From Pipra filicauda (Eukaryota > Chordata > Aves > Passeriformes > Pipridae): 64,000 nt of DNA. Each line of letters starts with the position of its first letter. Within the stretch, counting starts at the first letter, position 1. The position numbers and the translations under genes are program-made. Under the pieces are notes generated by a model. The model was not told the origin of the DNA. It saw only the letters and a list, made by a program, of their open reading frames with translations, and made no database searches. The stretch is taken from contig NW_024104415.1 in the NCBI RefSeq assembly GCF_003945595.2, positions 186,001-250,000 of the forward strand, written 5' to 3'. Below, one piece after another: positions 44,399 through 56,549 of the stretch.

Positions 44399-47154
44399 TC
44401 AAACACCAGAAAGAGGATTTTCCTGTATCAGAACTGAATGTCTGGGCCCCTGGGTTATTACTTATGCAGAGGAATTCCTCCACCTCTGGTTTCCAAAAAG
44501 TCTGCCTGGGACTGAAGCAATCTTCAGCCAACAAAACATCCCTGAAACTGGTAGATGTAGAATGGAATAATTGGTGTAGGCTCTGCACAACCTTCCTTTC
44601 TCTGCTGGAAGCTCTGACCTGGCTGTGTGAGGCACCGGGAGAGACCTCAGGTACCCTCCTGCAGCATCATTTTCAGGCTTGGAGTAATGAACATACAAAT
44701 TCTCCTGTGGCTGGGGCGAGTCCCGGAATGCGAGAGGCTCTGGGATGTGCATCTGCGGGAGCTTGTGTTGTGACAACTCCCATATGTTCCCACCTACACA
44801 AGGAAATGTGATTTCTGCCTGATCAGCCTTAATCCTTCCTCGGCGATAATGGGAATGTTTCGGGAGGCGCGTCACTGCTGACCAACCTTCCCCAACCTGC
44901 TCCCGCTTTCCAGATCCGTCATGGCAGCTCTGGGCTCTGGGGGGGCATTTACAGGCTTGAGGTCTCTGCTCTTCAACATACACCAGAACCACATGTGTTT
45001 TCCAGGAATGTTTAACCTGCAGTGTGTTGACAGGAGGTTTGGGAAGGTCTCTTATGAAGAGCAGGAAACCATCCTTCAGGGAGTACCTGGACAATACATG
45101 TTGTCTCCTCACCCATCCCCTTCTCTGCGCTGAAGGTTTCATTTGAGTCACCAAGAGATTATCCCAAAGTGCAAATTAGATCTGTGAGAAGAGATTAAAT
45201 TTACTTTGTCTATTTATTTATTTATTTAGGAGCTGACCTTATCCCAGGTTTTGATTGTGCTGTTTGTTTTGGGTTTTCTTTTGCTTTTTACTTTTTCCCT
45301 TTTAAAATACTATAGGACAACATGCTGGGATTGAAACAGTAGTAAACCCAATCTGGTAGCTAACCCAATTGCTATTTAGGTTCATCTACTAGTTTTAATT
45401 GGGTTTCAGTCTCTTAATAAGCTGTCTGGTGTCCTGTGGATTGTGCTGGGAAGGAGTGCAGTGTGAATACTTTGTTCCTCCATTCTCAAAATGTCTGTAT
45501 ATAAAACCACCACAGTTAAACCCACAGTCCCTGACAGTGTGCTGGATTTTGAGGAGCTGGGTTTTATGAGTTTTTGGAAAACAATTTGCTTTCAGTACAA
45601 GTAGACCCTCAGTTAATACATTAACAGCTGAAAATATCCATGGAGTGTCCTGATGAAGTTTTAATTTCAGTTTTTTTGTTGAAGTAAGAATTGGAAATTA
45701 GGCCAGTCCAAAATTTGAGATGCTGTGCCATTGTGGACAGTTGATCTCTGATAAAAACAAGGCTGGAAAACAGAAGGTTGCAACGTAAATCCCATTTCTT
45801 TCTTCTTCTTCCAACACAAATTGGCCAAGCTGCTGCCTCGTTTCACTTGGGCTGATTTCGGTGCCTATGGGTGAGCTTTTAACTCAGCACAGCATGAGAG
45901 GAACCTGCAGTTTCCACCATGCATTTCATCTCTAGGGCTTTTATTTCAGAGGTTCATAGTCATCTCATAAATTCTTTTCTGAATTTTAGTAGATTTTCAC
46001 CAAATAGAAATTCAGCAGATTTTCACATAATTAGTTATACTGAAGATACAAATTGTTTGTATCTGTGTGACTTGGGTTAGTGAATGTTCTGCTCAGGATT
46101 TATGGCCATCAAATGTTGACCTCTAGTTGAAACCATGGAAAAAAGGTTTGATGAAGGCTCTCCTTGACCAAACCACAATTGGCAATTTCCACCATTAATT
46201 CACCGTATATGATGAGAAAAGAGAGGGAGAGGATATGGATATTGGAGACTTCTGTCTTGTCTTGGCTGCTGAGTGATACCCAGGGAAGCGGATTTCCTCT
46301 TCTTGGAGGAGTGACCATCCCATTGTTATTTTTCATGGCTACCTCAGGGTTCTGGGACTATTTGCAGATACCTGTCAGATGAAGCTGATTATGTGTCACC
46401 TGATAAATCCCGGTGACCCTCCATCACCCACCTGGAAGCTGTGGAGCATTTGGGAAGCGAAGAGTCACGAGAGATTTTTTTTCGTTATTTAAATGTATTA
46501 CTGAGTGATTTTCCCTTCGAGAAGCATGACTGTTCAGATGATTCACGGTTGCTTTCTCGTAGGCATTTCAGCAAGCAAACACAATAGAATAGACTCATGT
46601 TGCAGCTTGTTTACTTGAGAAAATATCCAGAACACAAATTGTAATTCATTAATCTGGGGGCATCTTCCCAACTATAATTGTTAAATTAATTTTAGAGTGG
46701 TTTTAGCCAATTTCATGGTGATGAGCTGCATGTCAGGTCTGTGTGTTCACATCACACTTGAAGAATACCGCCTGTACTTGCGCTGAAAAGCTGCTTTAAT
46801 ATTGAAATTTTGATATTAGGCCAACAGAGTGGATGGATACTTTTGCCTCCAGCACTAGAAACGAATTGTTTTGTGCTTTGTAATCTGTTACAATAACAAT
46901 TTTCTTGCTCTTGCAATACATATCTCTATTTGGATGGCTGAGCAATTTTTTGCTTGTAACCTCTGTGTCCAGAAAGGCAGGTGTAACATTTAGAGAAGCC
47001 TGAGGAAACATTCTCAGAGCAAATCACTTGCATTTTCACAGGTTAATTTTAGGAGATGCTACGGAATTTTGCTGTGAAAGAGTGTGGCAGACAGAAAGAA
47101 CCAAAGTAGGATATTCACCAGAAAAGAAAATGGCAAACAGTGCCCATCAGGGAA
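44399..47154. other. Intron; longest open frame of the window, not recognised
   Basis: A 230-codon reverse frame (44462-45154) is the longest in the window. It shows no domain, signal or repeat I know, and a 115-codon frame overlaps it on the + strand. A short CpG-bearing spot lies near 44838-44870 (cctcggcgataatgggaatg). From 46440 to 46790 the sequence is AT-rich with even composition, a possible conserved non-coding element. Confidence 0.5.
45214..45228. repeat. (ATTT)n microsatellite
   Basis: A short run, ctatttatttatttattta. Confidence 0.8.
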
Positions 47155-47475
47155 GATTTAAGAATTGGTGTTATTTACTCTTGAAGCATGTGCTTTCTTG
47201 AAGTTCTATAAGAATTTCAGAAGGAACCTTCTTTCCACATCTGCTGCAATAGGGCAAGAAATAATTAGGAATGCCTGCAGCAAGGGAGACAACCAGGCTC
47301 TCAACATTCAGAAAAGTTTGGTGAAGAATGATGAGGAACTGAACTCTATTGCTTGGGCAGGCTGGGAGATCTTCAGCCTGAATTGTTTGTTGAGTGAGGC
47401 TGGAAAGTTTTGGATTTCGTTGAATGTACTTTGGACTGTGGGAAGAGACCAGATGACTTCTAGAAATCCCTCACA
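47155..47475 (+). repeat. Possible ancient CR1-like fragment
   Basis: Scattered motifs (aatttcagaaggaaccttct, GGAGATCTTCAGCCTG, AGACCAGATGACTTCTAGAA) follow the order seen in old CR1 3' ends. A 140-codon frame spans it but has no recognisable protein. Assignment is weak. Confidence 0.35.
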
Positions 47476-47546
47476 GTGTTGTCTTTCTGTTCATGACAGA
47501 GGTGTGTGGATATTCAAGGGAACTTCTGAGACAATACTGAAAGAGG

Positions 47547-47876
47547 TCACAGAATCCTGGAATGGTTTGGGTTGGAAGGGACCTTAAAGCTTGTCTCATT
47601 CCACCCCTTGCTGTGGGTGGAGACACCTTCCACTAGTCCAGGTTGCTCCAAGCTCTGTCCAGCATGGCCTTGGACATTTCCAGGGATGGGGCAGCCACAT
47701 CTTCCCTGGGAATTACATCTCAGCCCCTCACCACCCTCTCAGGGAAGAAATTCTTCCCAATATCCCATCTAACCCTGCCCTCTGGCAGTGGGAAACCATT
47801 CCCCCTTGTCCCTCCAGGCCCTCGTACAAAATCCCTCTCCAGCTCTCTTGGAGCCCCTTTAGGCACTGAAAGGGGC
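47547..47876 (-). repeat. CR1 3' end, reverse
   Basis: The + strand runs from tcacagaatcctggaatggt through TGTCCAGCATGGCCTTGGAC and ATCCCATCTAACCCTGCCCT to GAGCCCCTTTAGGCACTGAA. Confidence 0.94.
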
Positions 47877-48518
47877 CCCGTGACAATGTAGAACATGTAG
47901 TAAAATAACAGGTCTGAACATAAAAGAACATGTGTTTTAAAAAACATTACTCATTTACCTATTTAAAGCCTCTTTTTTAATGCAGGCAGGTAGATGAGTA
48001 CAAACTTGGTTCTGCTACATCAAACCGGGAGGAAGGAGACCTCTGCTAACACTGCCACGGCGTTCTCTGCTGTGAGTTGTCGTACTACGCCTCCCACCCT
48101 TTGCCTTCCTCTGTGTGTTGGTACATATGACTGTGAGGGATAAAGGCTAGATCTACACTGAAAAGATGCAGCAGAAGGTGTGTAGTGCAGTGGAAAGGGA
48201 GCAGCCACATCACTGCTTTTAGTTGAGGCTTTTCCTTAAAAACCTCTGTGTTCGATGCACTGTTGGTCTTACAGTGCTAAGTACGGGCTCCTTAGTCATT
48301 GTAATTAAAGTATGGCCCTCCCTGGGAAGGAATAAGTCACCTCCCATCTGTGTCTGTTGTTTTGAACCACGGGTCAGAGAGGGAAATAATTGCTGGGAAG
48401 ATTGATGACTGCACTTACGTAAAACAGCACAGGTCACAGATCTCATTTTAGTCGTCCCTGCAGTCACACTCTGGGGGTGTTAAATGTGTTGGAGATGGTA
48501 CCAGGGTAAAACAGCAGG
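47877..48518. other. Intron; no feature seen
   Basis: Unique sequence between two CR1 copies. Confidence 0.6.
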
Positions 48519-49038
48519 TGAGGGGGATTCTGCCCCTCTACCTGCTCAAGTGAGACCCCACCTGCAGTGCTGCCTCCAGCTCTGGGGTCCCAGCACAGGA
48601 AGGACATGGAGCTGCTGGAGCAAGTCCAGAGGCACCAGGATGATCAGAGGGATGGAGCAGCTCTGCCTGTGAGGAAAGGCTGAAAGAATTGGGATTGTTC
48701 GGCCTGGGGAAGAGAAGCTTTGGGGTGACCTAATTGTGGCCATCCAGTACCCTAAGGGGCCAACAGGAAAGATGGAAAGACTATTTACAAGGGCCTGGAG
48801 GGGCAGGAAAAGGGGGAATGGCTTCCCACTGCCAGAGGGTAGGGTTAGATGGGATACTGGGGAGAAATTCTTCCCTGTGAGGGTGGTGAGGCCCTGGCAC
48901 AGGTTGCCCAGAGAAATTGTGGCTGCCCCACCCCTGGAAGTGTCCAAGACCAGGTTGGATGGGGCTTGGAGCAACCTGGCCTAGTGGAAGGTGTCCCTGC
49001 CCATGGCAGGGGGTGGGACTGGGTGGGCTTTAAAGCTT
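48519..49038 (+). repeat. CR1 3' end, long, sense
   Basis: The copy begins AGGGGGATTCTGCCCCTCTA, CAAGTGAGACCCCACCTGCA and runs the full canonical order to GGGTGGGCTTTAAAGC. The octamer tail is lost. It is one of the two longest copies in the window. Confidence 0.95.
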
Positions 49039-49208
49039 TTTGATTGTGATCACTTCAAGCAGTAGGGGTAGGAACCAGAGTTTGTCCAGGTGGATCAGTG
49101 GGGATCTGAGTGCCTTGCAGGGTCGAGTCCATCATCCGTATTTATTCTTCCTCACAATTAACTTCAAGGGGTTTTGTGATAAACAGAGTGTGAAAACCCA
49201 TGTCATGA

Positions 49209-49442
49209 ATTAGGAGGTTCAGGTTGGACATCAGGAGGAAATTCTTCATGGAAAGGGTTGACAGGCATTGAAAGGGGCTGCCCGGAGAGGGGGTGGAGTC
49301 CCCATTCCTGGAGGTGTCCAAAGAACGACTGGACGTGGCACTCAGTGCCCTGGGCTGGGTGACAAGGTGGGGATTGGGCACAGGTTGGACTTGATGGGCT
49401 GGGAGGGCTTTTCCAACCTCAAAGATCCTTGGATTCCGTGAA
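49209..49442 (+). repeat. CR1 3' end, third 3'UTR type
   Basis: The copy contains AGGTTCAGGTTGGACATCAG, GTGGAGTCCCCATTCCTGGA, GGACGTGGCACTCAGTGCCC, TGGACTTGATGGGCTGGGAG and the tail CCTTGGATTCCGTGAA. Confidence 0.93.
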
Positions 49443-50602
49443 TTGCCTCAAGAATAATAATATAATAAGATGAGGTACTTGGCTACAAATCCCCTACTAC
49501 CTCGTTACTATGACAGTTAATCAAGGGACCATGGAAACAATACAGGCAGTATTTTGTGGTTGGTTGTGTAGTTGTCACCTTTACCTGGAGTGGGGAGAAC
49601 CCCCAACAGTGAAATCTTCCTAATAGTCTTGTCCCCCTAAATTATATTCATGATTTTTATGTAACAAGAATGAAATTTTTAAAAAATCCATTGTCTTGTC
49701 TAGCACTTGAGTGAGAATGACATTACTTTACTTGAATTATTTAAATGATGGTCTGTGAGATCCAGGTAATTATTTAATTACATTTTTTTGATTGAATTGA
49801 GGAACTGGCAAATGGTGCAACTCTCCCACAGGAGTTTTCACCTGGATTCACTGCTGCTGGGAAATAATTTCAGTTAATGTCTGTATTCCTAAACTCTGTC
49901 TGTATCTCCAAACTCTCTGATGCCAAAACCCACCAGGATTTTCATGGGTAGGATTTAATTTTGTAGTTCTTTCTTACTGAAGTATAAATCTTTGTATTGT
50001 TAATCTAATTCTTTGGTCTCTTCTTGTCTTACACAATAGAATAAAGGCAGCCCTTTATGGTAGCCAGGAACCCTGTCTACAAGGTTAATTATAATTTTGT
50101 GGATAATCCCTCACTCTGATTCCAGCTGTTCTGGAAAGAATTGGATATACCTACCCAGAATTTGAATTACATCCTTAATAAGCTTTTATTTTGTTTATGA
50201 AGCATTTGAGTGGCAATTGGCAGCCTGGATGAATGTACCCACTTAGGTACCAGCCTTGGCAGTGTATTTCTTGATTGTTTTATTTTTAATTTAGCAGGAC
50301 ATTGCTTTCTGTCCCTCACTCTTAACAGCTGCTTTGCTTCGTGGGACACATTGTGTGTTCCTTCACCTACGAGTTTGTTCAGTGAGATGAAGTCATGCAA
50401 TTTTCACTAAAAAAAATAATATTTTCTGTTAACTATGTTGTGCAAGTTACCAAACATTTTCAAGGATTAAAACAAAGATTATTTCTTTTAGCTGTCAGCG
50501 TCTCTTCTTAGAAATCTCTTAATGTCATTTATATTATGGAGAGTTGTGAGGATGTAATTTCACAGTATCACCATGGGATTTCACAGTAGTGTAATCCTTG
50601 AA
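49443..50602. other. Intron; no feature seen
   Basis: Unique AT-rich sequence. Confidence 0.6.
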
Positions 50603-50748
50603 CCATGGAATGGTTTGGGTTGGGAGGGATCTTAAAGCCCATCTCATTCCAACCCCTGCCATGGGCAGGGACACCTTCCACTATCCCAGGTTGCTCCAAG
50701 CCCTGTTCAGCCTGGCCTTGGACACTTACAGAGATGGGGCAGTCACAG
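50603..50748 (-). repeat. CR1 fragment, left arm of a head-to-head pair
   Basis: The + strand runs from ccatggaatggtttgggttg to AGATGGGGCAGTCACAG. It abuts a sense CR1 directly, with no spacer. Confidence 0.94.
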
Positions 50749-51036
50749 GACAAGGGCCTAGAGGGACAGGAAAAGGGGGAATGGCTTCCCACTGACAGAG
50801 GGCAGGGTTAGATGGGATACTGGGAAGAAATCCTTCCCTGAGAGGGTGGTGAGGCCCTGGCACAGGTTGCCCAGAGAAGCTGTGGCTGCCCCATCCCTGG
50901 AAGTGTCCAAGGCCAGGTTGGACGGGGCTTGGAGCAGCCTGGGATAGTGGAAGGTGTCCCTGCCCATGGCAGGGGGTGGGACAAAGTGGGCTTTAGGGTC
51001 CCTCCAAACCCCAACCATTCTGTGATGTTCATGAAT
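50749..51036 (+). repeat. CR1 fragment, right arm of a head-to-head pair
   Basis: The copy begins GACAAGGGCCTAGAGGGACA and ends AACCATTCTGTGATG. Its part at about 50880-51025 is the inverted complement of the left arm. Confidence 0.95.
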
Positions 51037-52042
51037 CTTTGACCTAGTTAATTTATAAACAGAGTGAATTCTGTCCTGTTCCTGGGAGATTCTGCTTTGC
51101 TCCAGAGAGTCACTGAGTGCTGTGAATTTGCTGTCCCAGTGATGGGAATCCTTTCTGTGGGGTCTGCCTTTACGTGTTTGCTGCTTGTGGATGCAGATCC
51201 TTATTTTTAAACAAATTATATCATTCTCAGATTGGCAAGACCTTGTTGTTTGTATGTGTAGCAAAGTTTAGTGCAAACAAATCAAGGACAATAGGAAATG
51301 ATTGCATATTTCTCTGGCTTAGCAATGACGAGAACTAATGCAAGGTGGTTATTTGTTCTGGAGATTGAATTATGACTTATTCCATTTCATTGAAGTGGAT
51401 TCTCTACAAAGAGCAATTTCTGAGTGTCCCCTTCTTCATTAAGCAACAATTCTTATCACAGGCTTAGGGAAAACACCTAAACCCAGAGACACACAGAACA
51501 GGATTTTTAGTGTTATTTGTAGTACTTTAGAAGAGCGAGCATTGGGAGTTTTGGCCTTTAAATATATACTTTTTGAGTCTTTTTGATATTTAAATTGAAA
51601 TCATGTTTTTCCTTTTCATGGCTCAGTGTTACACACACACTAAATAAGGTGCCAGCACCCAGCTCCTGTTAAGTTGTAGATGCAGTAAGAAAGAAATACT
51701 GGTTTTTCTGTTGAGTTATCCCAAGGAGGGTTTTGCATGCAGGGAAAACATCCTTGTGGGGGAATGGAATCAGCAGAGCCTAATAAATGAAAATAAATGC
51801 CTACCAATAAAATAATTCCTTTTTTCCTAAGTATTTTGGAGGGTGGAAATTTCCATCTTGTCCTGCAATTTGATGTGTTTGCACTCTCAGACTTTCAGGT
51901 GACTTTGTGAAATGCCAGAAATTATTCAAACACTGAAAACACTTAAAACTCGTCAGAAATCAGTATGTTGTACCTTGTGGCAAGACTTAAAAGTCCAACA
52001 ACATTCATTTCTGGCAGGTATTTTTCTTGCATAAGATCTCAT
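51037..52042. other. Intron; no feature seen
   Basis: Unique AT-rich sequence. Confidence 0.6.
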
Positions 52043-52095
52043 GCTTGGACTTGATCTTAGAGGTCTCTTCCAGCCTAAACGATTCTATGATTCTG
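52043..52095 (+). repeat. CR1 3' tail
   Basis: The sequence CTTGGACTTGATCTTAGAGG then CGATTCTATGATTCTGCTGG is the last 50 bases of a CR1. Confidence 0.85.
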
Positions 52096-53739
52096 CTGGA
52101 ATCTTAAAACACGTTTTGTAGTAACTGTTCAGGTTTCAAGTGAGGAATGTGGATGCTGTAGCTACCTTGGGATGTTTTGTCTTCAAGGAATCTGATTGTC
52201 CTTGCTTTTGTTTTAGGCAGTCTTGCCTTCCTCACTGCATGCACTGATTTACTGATGAAGAAATCATGAGAGAAAGTCAAGGAAGCACAAAGTTAGTAAA
52301 AAAAGTCTTGGAAAAATTTGGAGTCAAGTAAACACATTCTCTACATGAATACCTGGCTATTCCATCAGTCATATTTGGAGGGAAGAGCAAAGCTCTACAG
52401 CAATGCCCAGGTGAGCTGATCTTGCTGGTACAGGATCCTGCTCCCTCCAGACTGTCCATGATTGAAATTCAAAGGAGCTCATGACATACTTCAAGTATTT
52501 CATGTTCTATTGGCTGCTTAAAACTTTGGAATTCAAGCAGATTTTACCAGGAATTGGGGTTTTTCCTTTGGGCTGGTTTAATTTGGGTGATTATGCCAAA
52601 GAAGGAGCATCTTTGACTGCAAACGTGCCCAGCTGATGGATCAAAAGAAAAATAAAAGGGGGAAAGGGCAAAACCAGCTGAAAACAGAGTGTTGTGTTTG
52701 GCCTTTTCAAACTTATTTTAATTGGTTTGAACTCTGGGGATGCTGTGGCAGAGAAGGTGGCCAGACTTGCTGAAATAGGTTCAGTCACAAGTCATTTGCC
52801 ATTGTTGCCAGTTCTCTGTGCTGACATTTAGTGGTTGTCACTTGCTTGTCACTTTAAAAACAGTGGTGGAGGGGAAAATGGGAGTCTGATAATGGGGAAG
52901 CAATGGTTGTGTCAAGAAAATGTTTGAAATTCTGGAGCTTAATTATTGCCTTCTTCCATGAAAGACACAGGTGGGAGTCATTAACTCAAAAATAACCCCC
53001 CAAAAAAACAACAGACCCCAAAGCAACCTCTCCTTCAAGTCTGATTTGAAAACAGATAATAGTGAAATTACAGGAGTATTCAGTAATGTTAAAAATTAGA
53101 AAATTGCATAATAAGGAAAAGATTGACAAGAGTAATCTTCTTCTCAGGAAGGACCAACAGGTAATAGAAAATGGGGTATCTTTTGAAATTCAAATGAAGA
53201 TTTAAACTTGCATACAAGGCTCGAGATACAAAATATTGGGGGAAAAAAGCACTGCAAAGCCCAGTTGTGGAGATTTATTCCTGAATAAGGTTTTCTTATT
53301 TGCACTCCAGGTATGTTATTTGGTTATTAAGGTTGGTAATGTTTTGGTGAGATGAAAAATTAGTTACTTCGTGTTTGTAAATGGGAGAAAATAGGCTGAA
53401 ATTCCACCTCTCAGGGAAAAAGGGTCAAAGGCCTCTCCTGGAGCTCCCAGGGATTACTGAGTTGGGAATATTGCTGGGAATATTGTTCTTTGTTGCATGA
53501 AATCAGGGCTCTGACAAATGACAGGGTAATAAGCACAGCTCAGAGTCGGCTCAGGAGCCTTCACAAGTGCTGAGTAACTTTTTTAATAATCAAAGACCAT
53601 TAAAATATAATGAGGAGATGAGGGTTGTGTTCGGTACATCCTGTTAACTGCTGCTGCACCGAGGGCCTGGGGCAAATTTGCCTTCCATTCTTCCCTTGAT
53701 GTTAAAAAAGCAGCTCCAGACCCCTCACACTTCTTGTTG
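52096..53739. other. Intron; no feature seen
   Basis: Unique sequence. CpG is sparse until the promoter-like block begins. Confidence 0.6.
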
Positions 53740-54075
53740 GTCCCCTCCAACCCACCGGGATGTGGGATTCATCCCTTGGGAAGGGGGGGGAGCCTTTGAG
53801 GGGGAAGGGAGCTGGCGATGGCTCAGCTGTTCATCAGCGGGGAGAGGGAGAGCGATGCTTTCCTGCAGCATTGTTGTAACCATGACACTAAGGACGTCAT
53901 CCCGTGAAAATAGCAGTGGGAACATTTGTGGAACAAAGCTGGAGCGGCTCCGCTTCCCCGCACGAGGGTCCTCGGCAGAGCGGAGCCATATGCACGCCGT
54001 TCATTTGCATATAGATTAACTCCGCTCGCAGCCACTTGCTGGGCTTTAAAAAGCAGGCGAGGAATTAGGGTTGGA
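53740..54075 (+). promoter_or_regulatory. Intronic CpG cluster with octamer and TATA-like box
   Basis: Deep in the intron, CpG frequency rises sharply (for example ggagcggctccgcttccccg near 53940). The block holds a 7-of-8 cAMP response element read on the minus strand (GACGTCAT, 53893-53900), an octamer ATTTGCAT (54003-54010) and a TATA-like TTTAAAAAG (about 54045-54053) on the + strand. A well-placed ATG (ggcgATGg, about 53816) opens a 28-codon frame, MAQLFISGERES..., that ends in TGA without a splice donor. It could be an alternative promoter or an enhancer. No PDE4B exon is recognisable just downstream. Confidence 0.4.
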
Positions 54076-54135
54076 ATTGCAAAGTGAGCCACGGGCTCAA
54101 GGAATCATTGCAGTTTTCAGAAAGGGATGAGCAGC

Positions 54136-54232
54136 CTCACAGAATCGCAGAATGGGAAGGACTCTCGAGGATCATGGAGTCCAACCCTTATCCTCGCACA
54201 GGACCATCCCCAGGAGTCACCTCCGAGTGCTG
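54136..54232 (-). repeat. CR1 3' tail, reverse
   Basis: The + strand reads cacagaatcgcagaatggga, GGATCATGGAGTCCAACCCT, GACCATCCCCAGGAGTCACC. It lies just right of the intronic CpG cluster, and an ATG frame at 54127 runs into it. Confidence 0.88.
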
Positions 54233-56549
54233 CTGGTGCTTCCAGAGGGGTGTTGGGATGGGGAGAGGGCGGATTCCTTCTCAGCTTTGCTTTGAGTGGC
54301 AACTCTGCAGATTCAACAGCCTCGAACTTATTTGGTTCTACCCTAACCTGAGTAAAACTGATGGAAGTCAGAGCCAGCTGTGCTGTGGTGGGGAAGGATT
54401 AGTGCCCTAGGAATGCTGGTAAAGTAATTTTTATGGCTGTATTGAACCCCAGGCTACCCTATAAATAAAAACACGGTAAAGGGAGGGCAGCAGATGGAAA
54501 AACAGCCTAAAGGTAAAAGAAAGGGATGAAGTAATGCCATTGGAGAGGGAAATGCGTGGAGGGGAAGGACAAAAGGGATGGAGGCTGGAGGAGGAGCGAG
54601 GAAGGAGGGAGACAAAGCGGGGCAGGGGGTCAGCAGGGCTGACGTCACCGAGCTCAGCCACCACTGCCTGACCTGCTTCCTCTTCCCCCTTCCCATCAGT
54701 GGTTCTTTCTGCAGCATCTCTGCTGTCTGGATTTGAGTCTAAAAGCTGCGAATTGAGTAGGGACATAGCTCCAAAGAGCATCCAGAGGCATGGTCCTCTC
54801 TGAGTTACCGTGTGAATCCCTCTGCTCCTGGGAAAGTGGGGCATCATCCTCACCTGGGCAGAGCTGAAGTAATGCTCCCCCTCCCCTTCCTGGCCACTTC
54901 CATTCCATAGTTGTGGTATTTTCCACCTGGGAGAGTACAAAGTACAGGGATTGCACCTAAGGGCTGTCGTGCATGTCAGGCCTGTGCTGCTGCATCAGGG
55001 TTTGTCACAAAATCACTTGCAACTGAGGGGTTTTTGGCTTTTCTGGTTTATACCAAGACCTGTCAGTTCTGCTTGAGCTTCCCCTGGAGTGGCATGAAAA
55101 CAATAATGGGATTATACAGGAATCATCACATTTGTAATGCTAGAAAAAGAAATCCTTCATTGTTTGTAACAGAGTTGTTTGGCAGGAGGTCATAGCAACA
55201 AGGCATGAGGAAGGCAAATCATCCCAAGGGAATCCCAGGTGTGCTTCCAGGCCTCCCTGGAGATTTGCAGAATCTGCAAGCCACTTGCAAGGAGCAGGGG
55301 TTTTTTTCCCCCATGAAAATTGAAAATTTATGGATAATTAACAAAATCAATGAATAGGAAGATTAATTGTAATTTTGGACATTTGACCTTTTCAAAAAAA
55401 CTTGAGTTATTCATGTTTGTAGCTAACTATTGTTCATAGAGTTTTTTTCCTGCTTACAATTAATTGTCAAGTAATAAACTTGATGTCAAATATTTTCATC
55501 TCTACTATGAAGTGAGAGAAAAACGAGCTACAAGTTTTGAGTCATTTTGAGACTTTTTTTTACAGCTCGGAGAAGCTGAGGAAAAATTTACTTCAGGGAA
55601 TAAATTCAGCAGAAATGCTAGAGAAATTGAGATTTCTTTTAATTCCTGTGGCTTTTCCAGCCTAGACACTGGATATCACTTTCCTGTTCAGAGATATTCC
55701 TGCATTCAGGGTTGTGCAATCTTTTAAGCAAAAGGTGCATTTTTTCCCAGTGAATATATGTTGGGAAAATCCACTAATTCATAAAGTAGTTATATTTCAT
55801 ACCATATTCCGGGAGGCTGCTGCTGTTGTGATTTTCCCAGATGAAAGAGGCATTTAGGTAGTTTTTCCCTGTGTACTTGAGGGCTTCCATATCATCTCCA
55901 ATACTTCAAGGTCCCTCTCGCTGCCTCTTCCTGGAGTGATAGGTCTGACTCATCTTCAGCTTCAACTTAGTCATTCTTAATATTGAAACATTCTTCAAAG
56001 GAAGGAGATCTGGAAAAACTTTTCACTCCTGGCAACACCCACAACAAAGGCTTGAGTCAATATATTCAACACAAAATAATTGACATAAAAGGATTCAAAA
56101 TTTTGTTTGGCAAAAGAAGTTTTGACATGGGGAGAAAAGTGCCTCCCACCAGTGACAGCACAGCCAGGACAGCCTTCCCCAAACCCATCGATCGCCTGCA
56201 TCAAAGACATTTTACCTGGTGCCATGTCCTCGGATCGAAGTTTACTCTTTCCATAATTTATCTTCGCTGGAAATCGTTGATGAGTTTTCCATCAATTCCC
56301 TCGCACTCCGCAAAATCCTGAAGGTGATGTTTGGAATGAACCACAGGGAGGAAGCAGGAAGAGAAGATGGGAAGAATGAGCTCACCCAAGACCTTTAGAA
56401 GTGAAATAAGTGGCTGTTGCAGTGATTCTCTTCCATGGGTTGGTCTGGTGCAGCCTGGCATTTGTATTGTATATCCTTATCCAAAGGATAAGGCTGCCTG
56501 GAGGGGGCTGTTAGAGTGAGGAACATCCTCAGTGCAGCTTGAACACAGT
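54233..56549. other. Intron right of the promoter-like block
   Basis: Purine-rich and GC-rich to about 54700, including the CRE, then AT-rich. A 169-codon reverse frame (54431-54940) follows the base composition and has no recognisable domain. Confidence 0.55.
54636..54652. promoter_or_regulatory. Perfect cAMP response element (TGACGTCA)
   Basis: The palindrome TGACGTCA lies at 54640-54647 within a GC-rich, purine-rich stretch (54530-54660), about 600 bases right of the CpG cluster. CREB-family binding to this palindrome is well established. A link to PDE4B feedback control is inference only. Confidence 0.5.

Noticed and set aside
44190..44588. 132-codon reverse frame
   Set aside because: It is mostly a CR1 frame continuing into flanking intron, with no splice support.
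54127..54351. Alternative PDE4B first exon beginning MSSLTESQNG
   Set aside because: The frame runs into a reverse CR1 tail after four codons, and no donor leaving the required split Cys phase is evident.
54431..54940. 169-codon reverse frame
   Set aside because: It follows the purine-rich base composition on the + strand. Low-complexity Ser/Pro/Leu content and no recognised domain.
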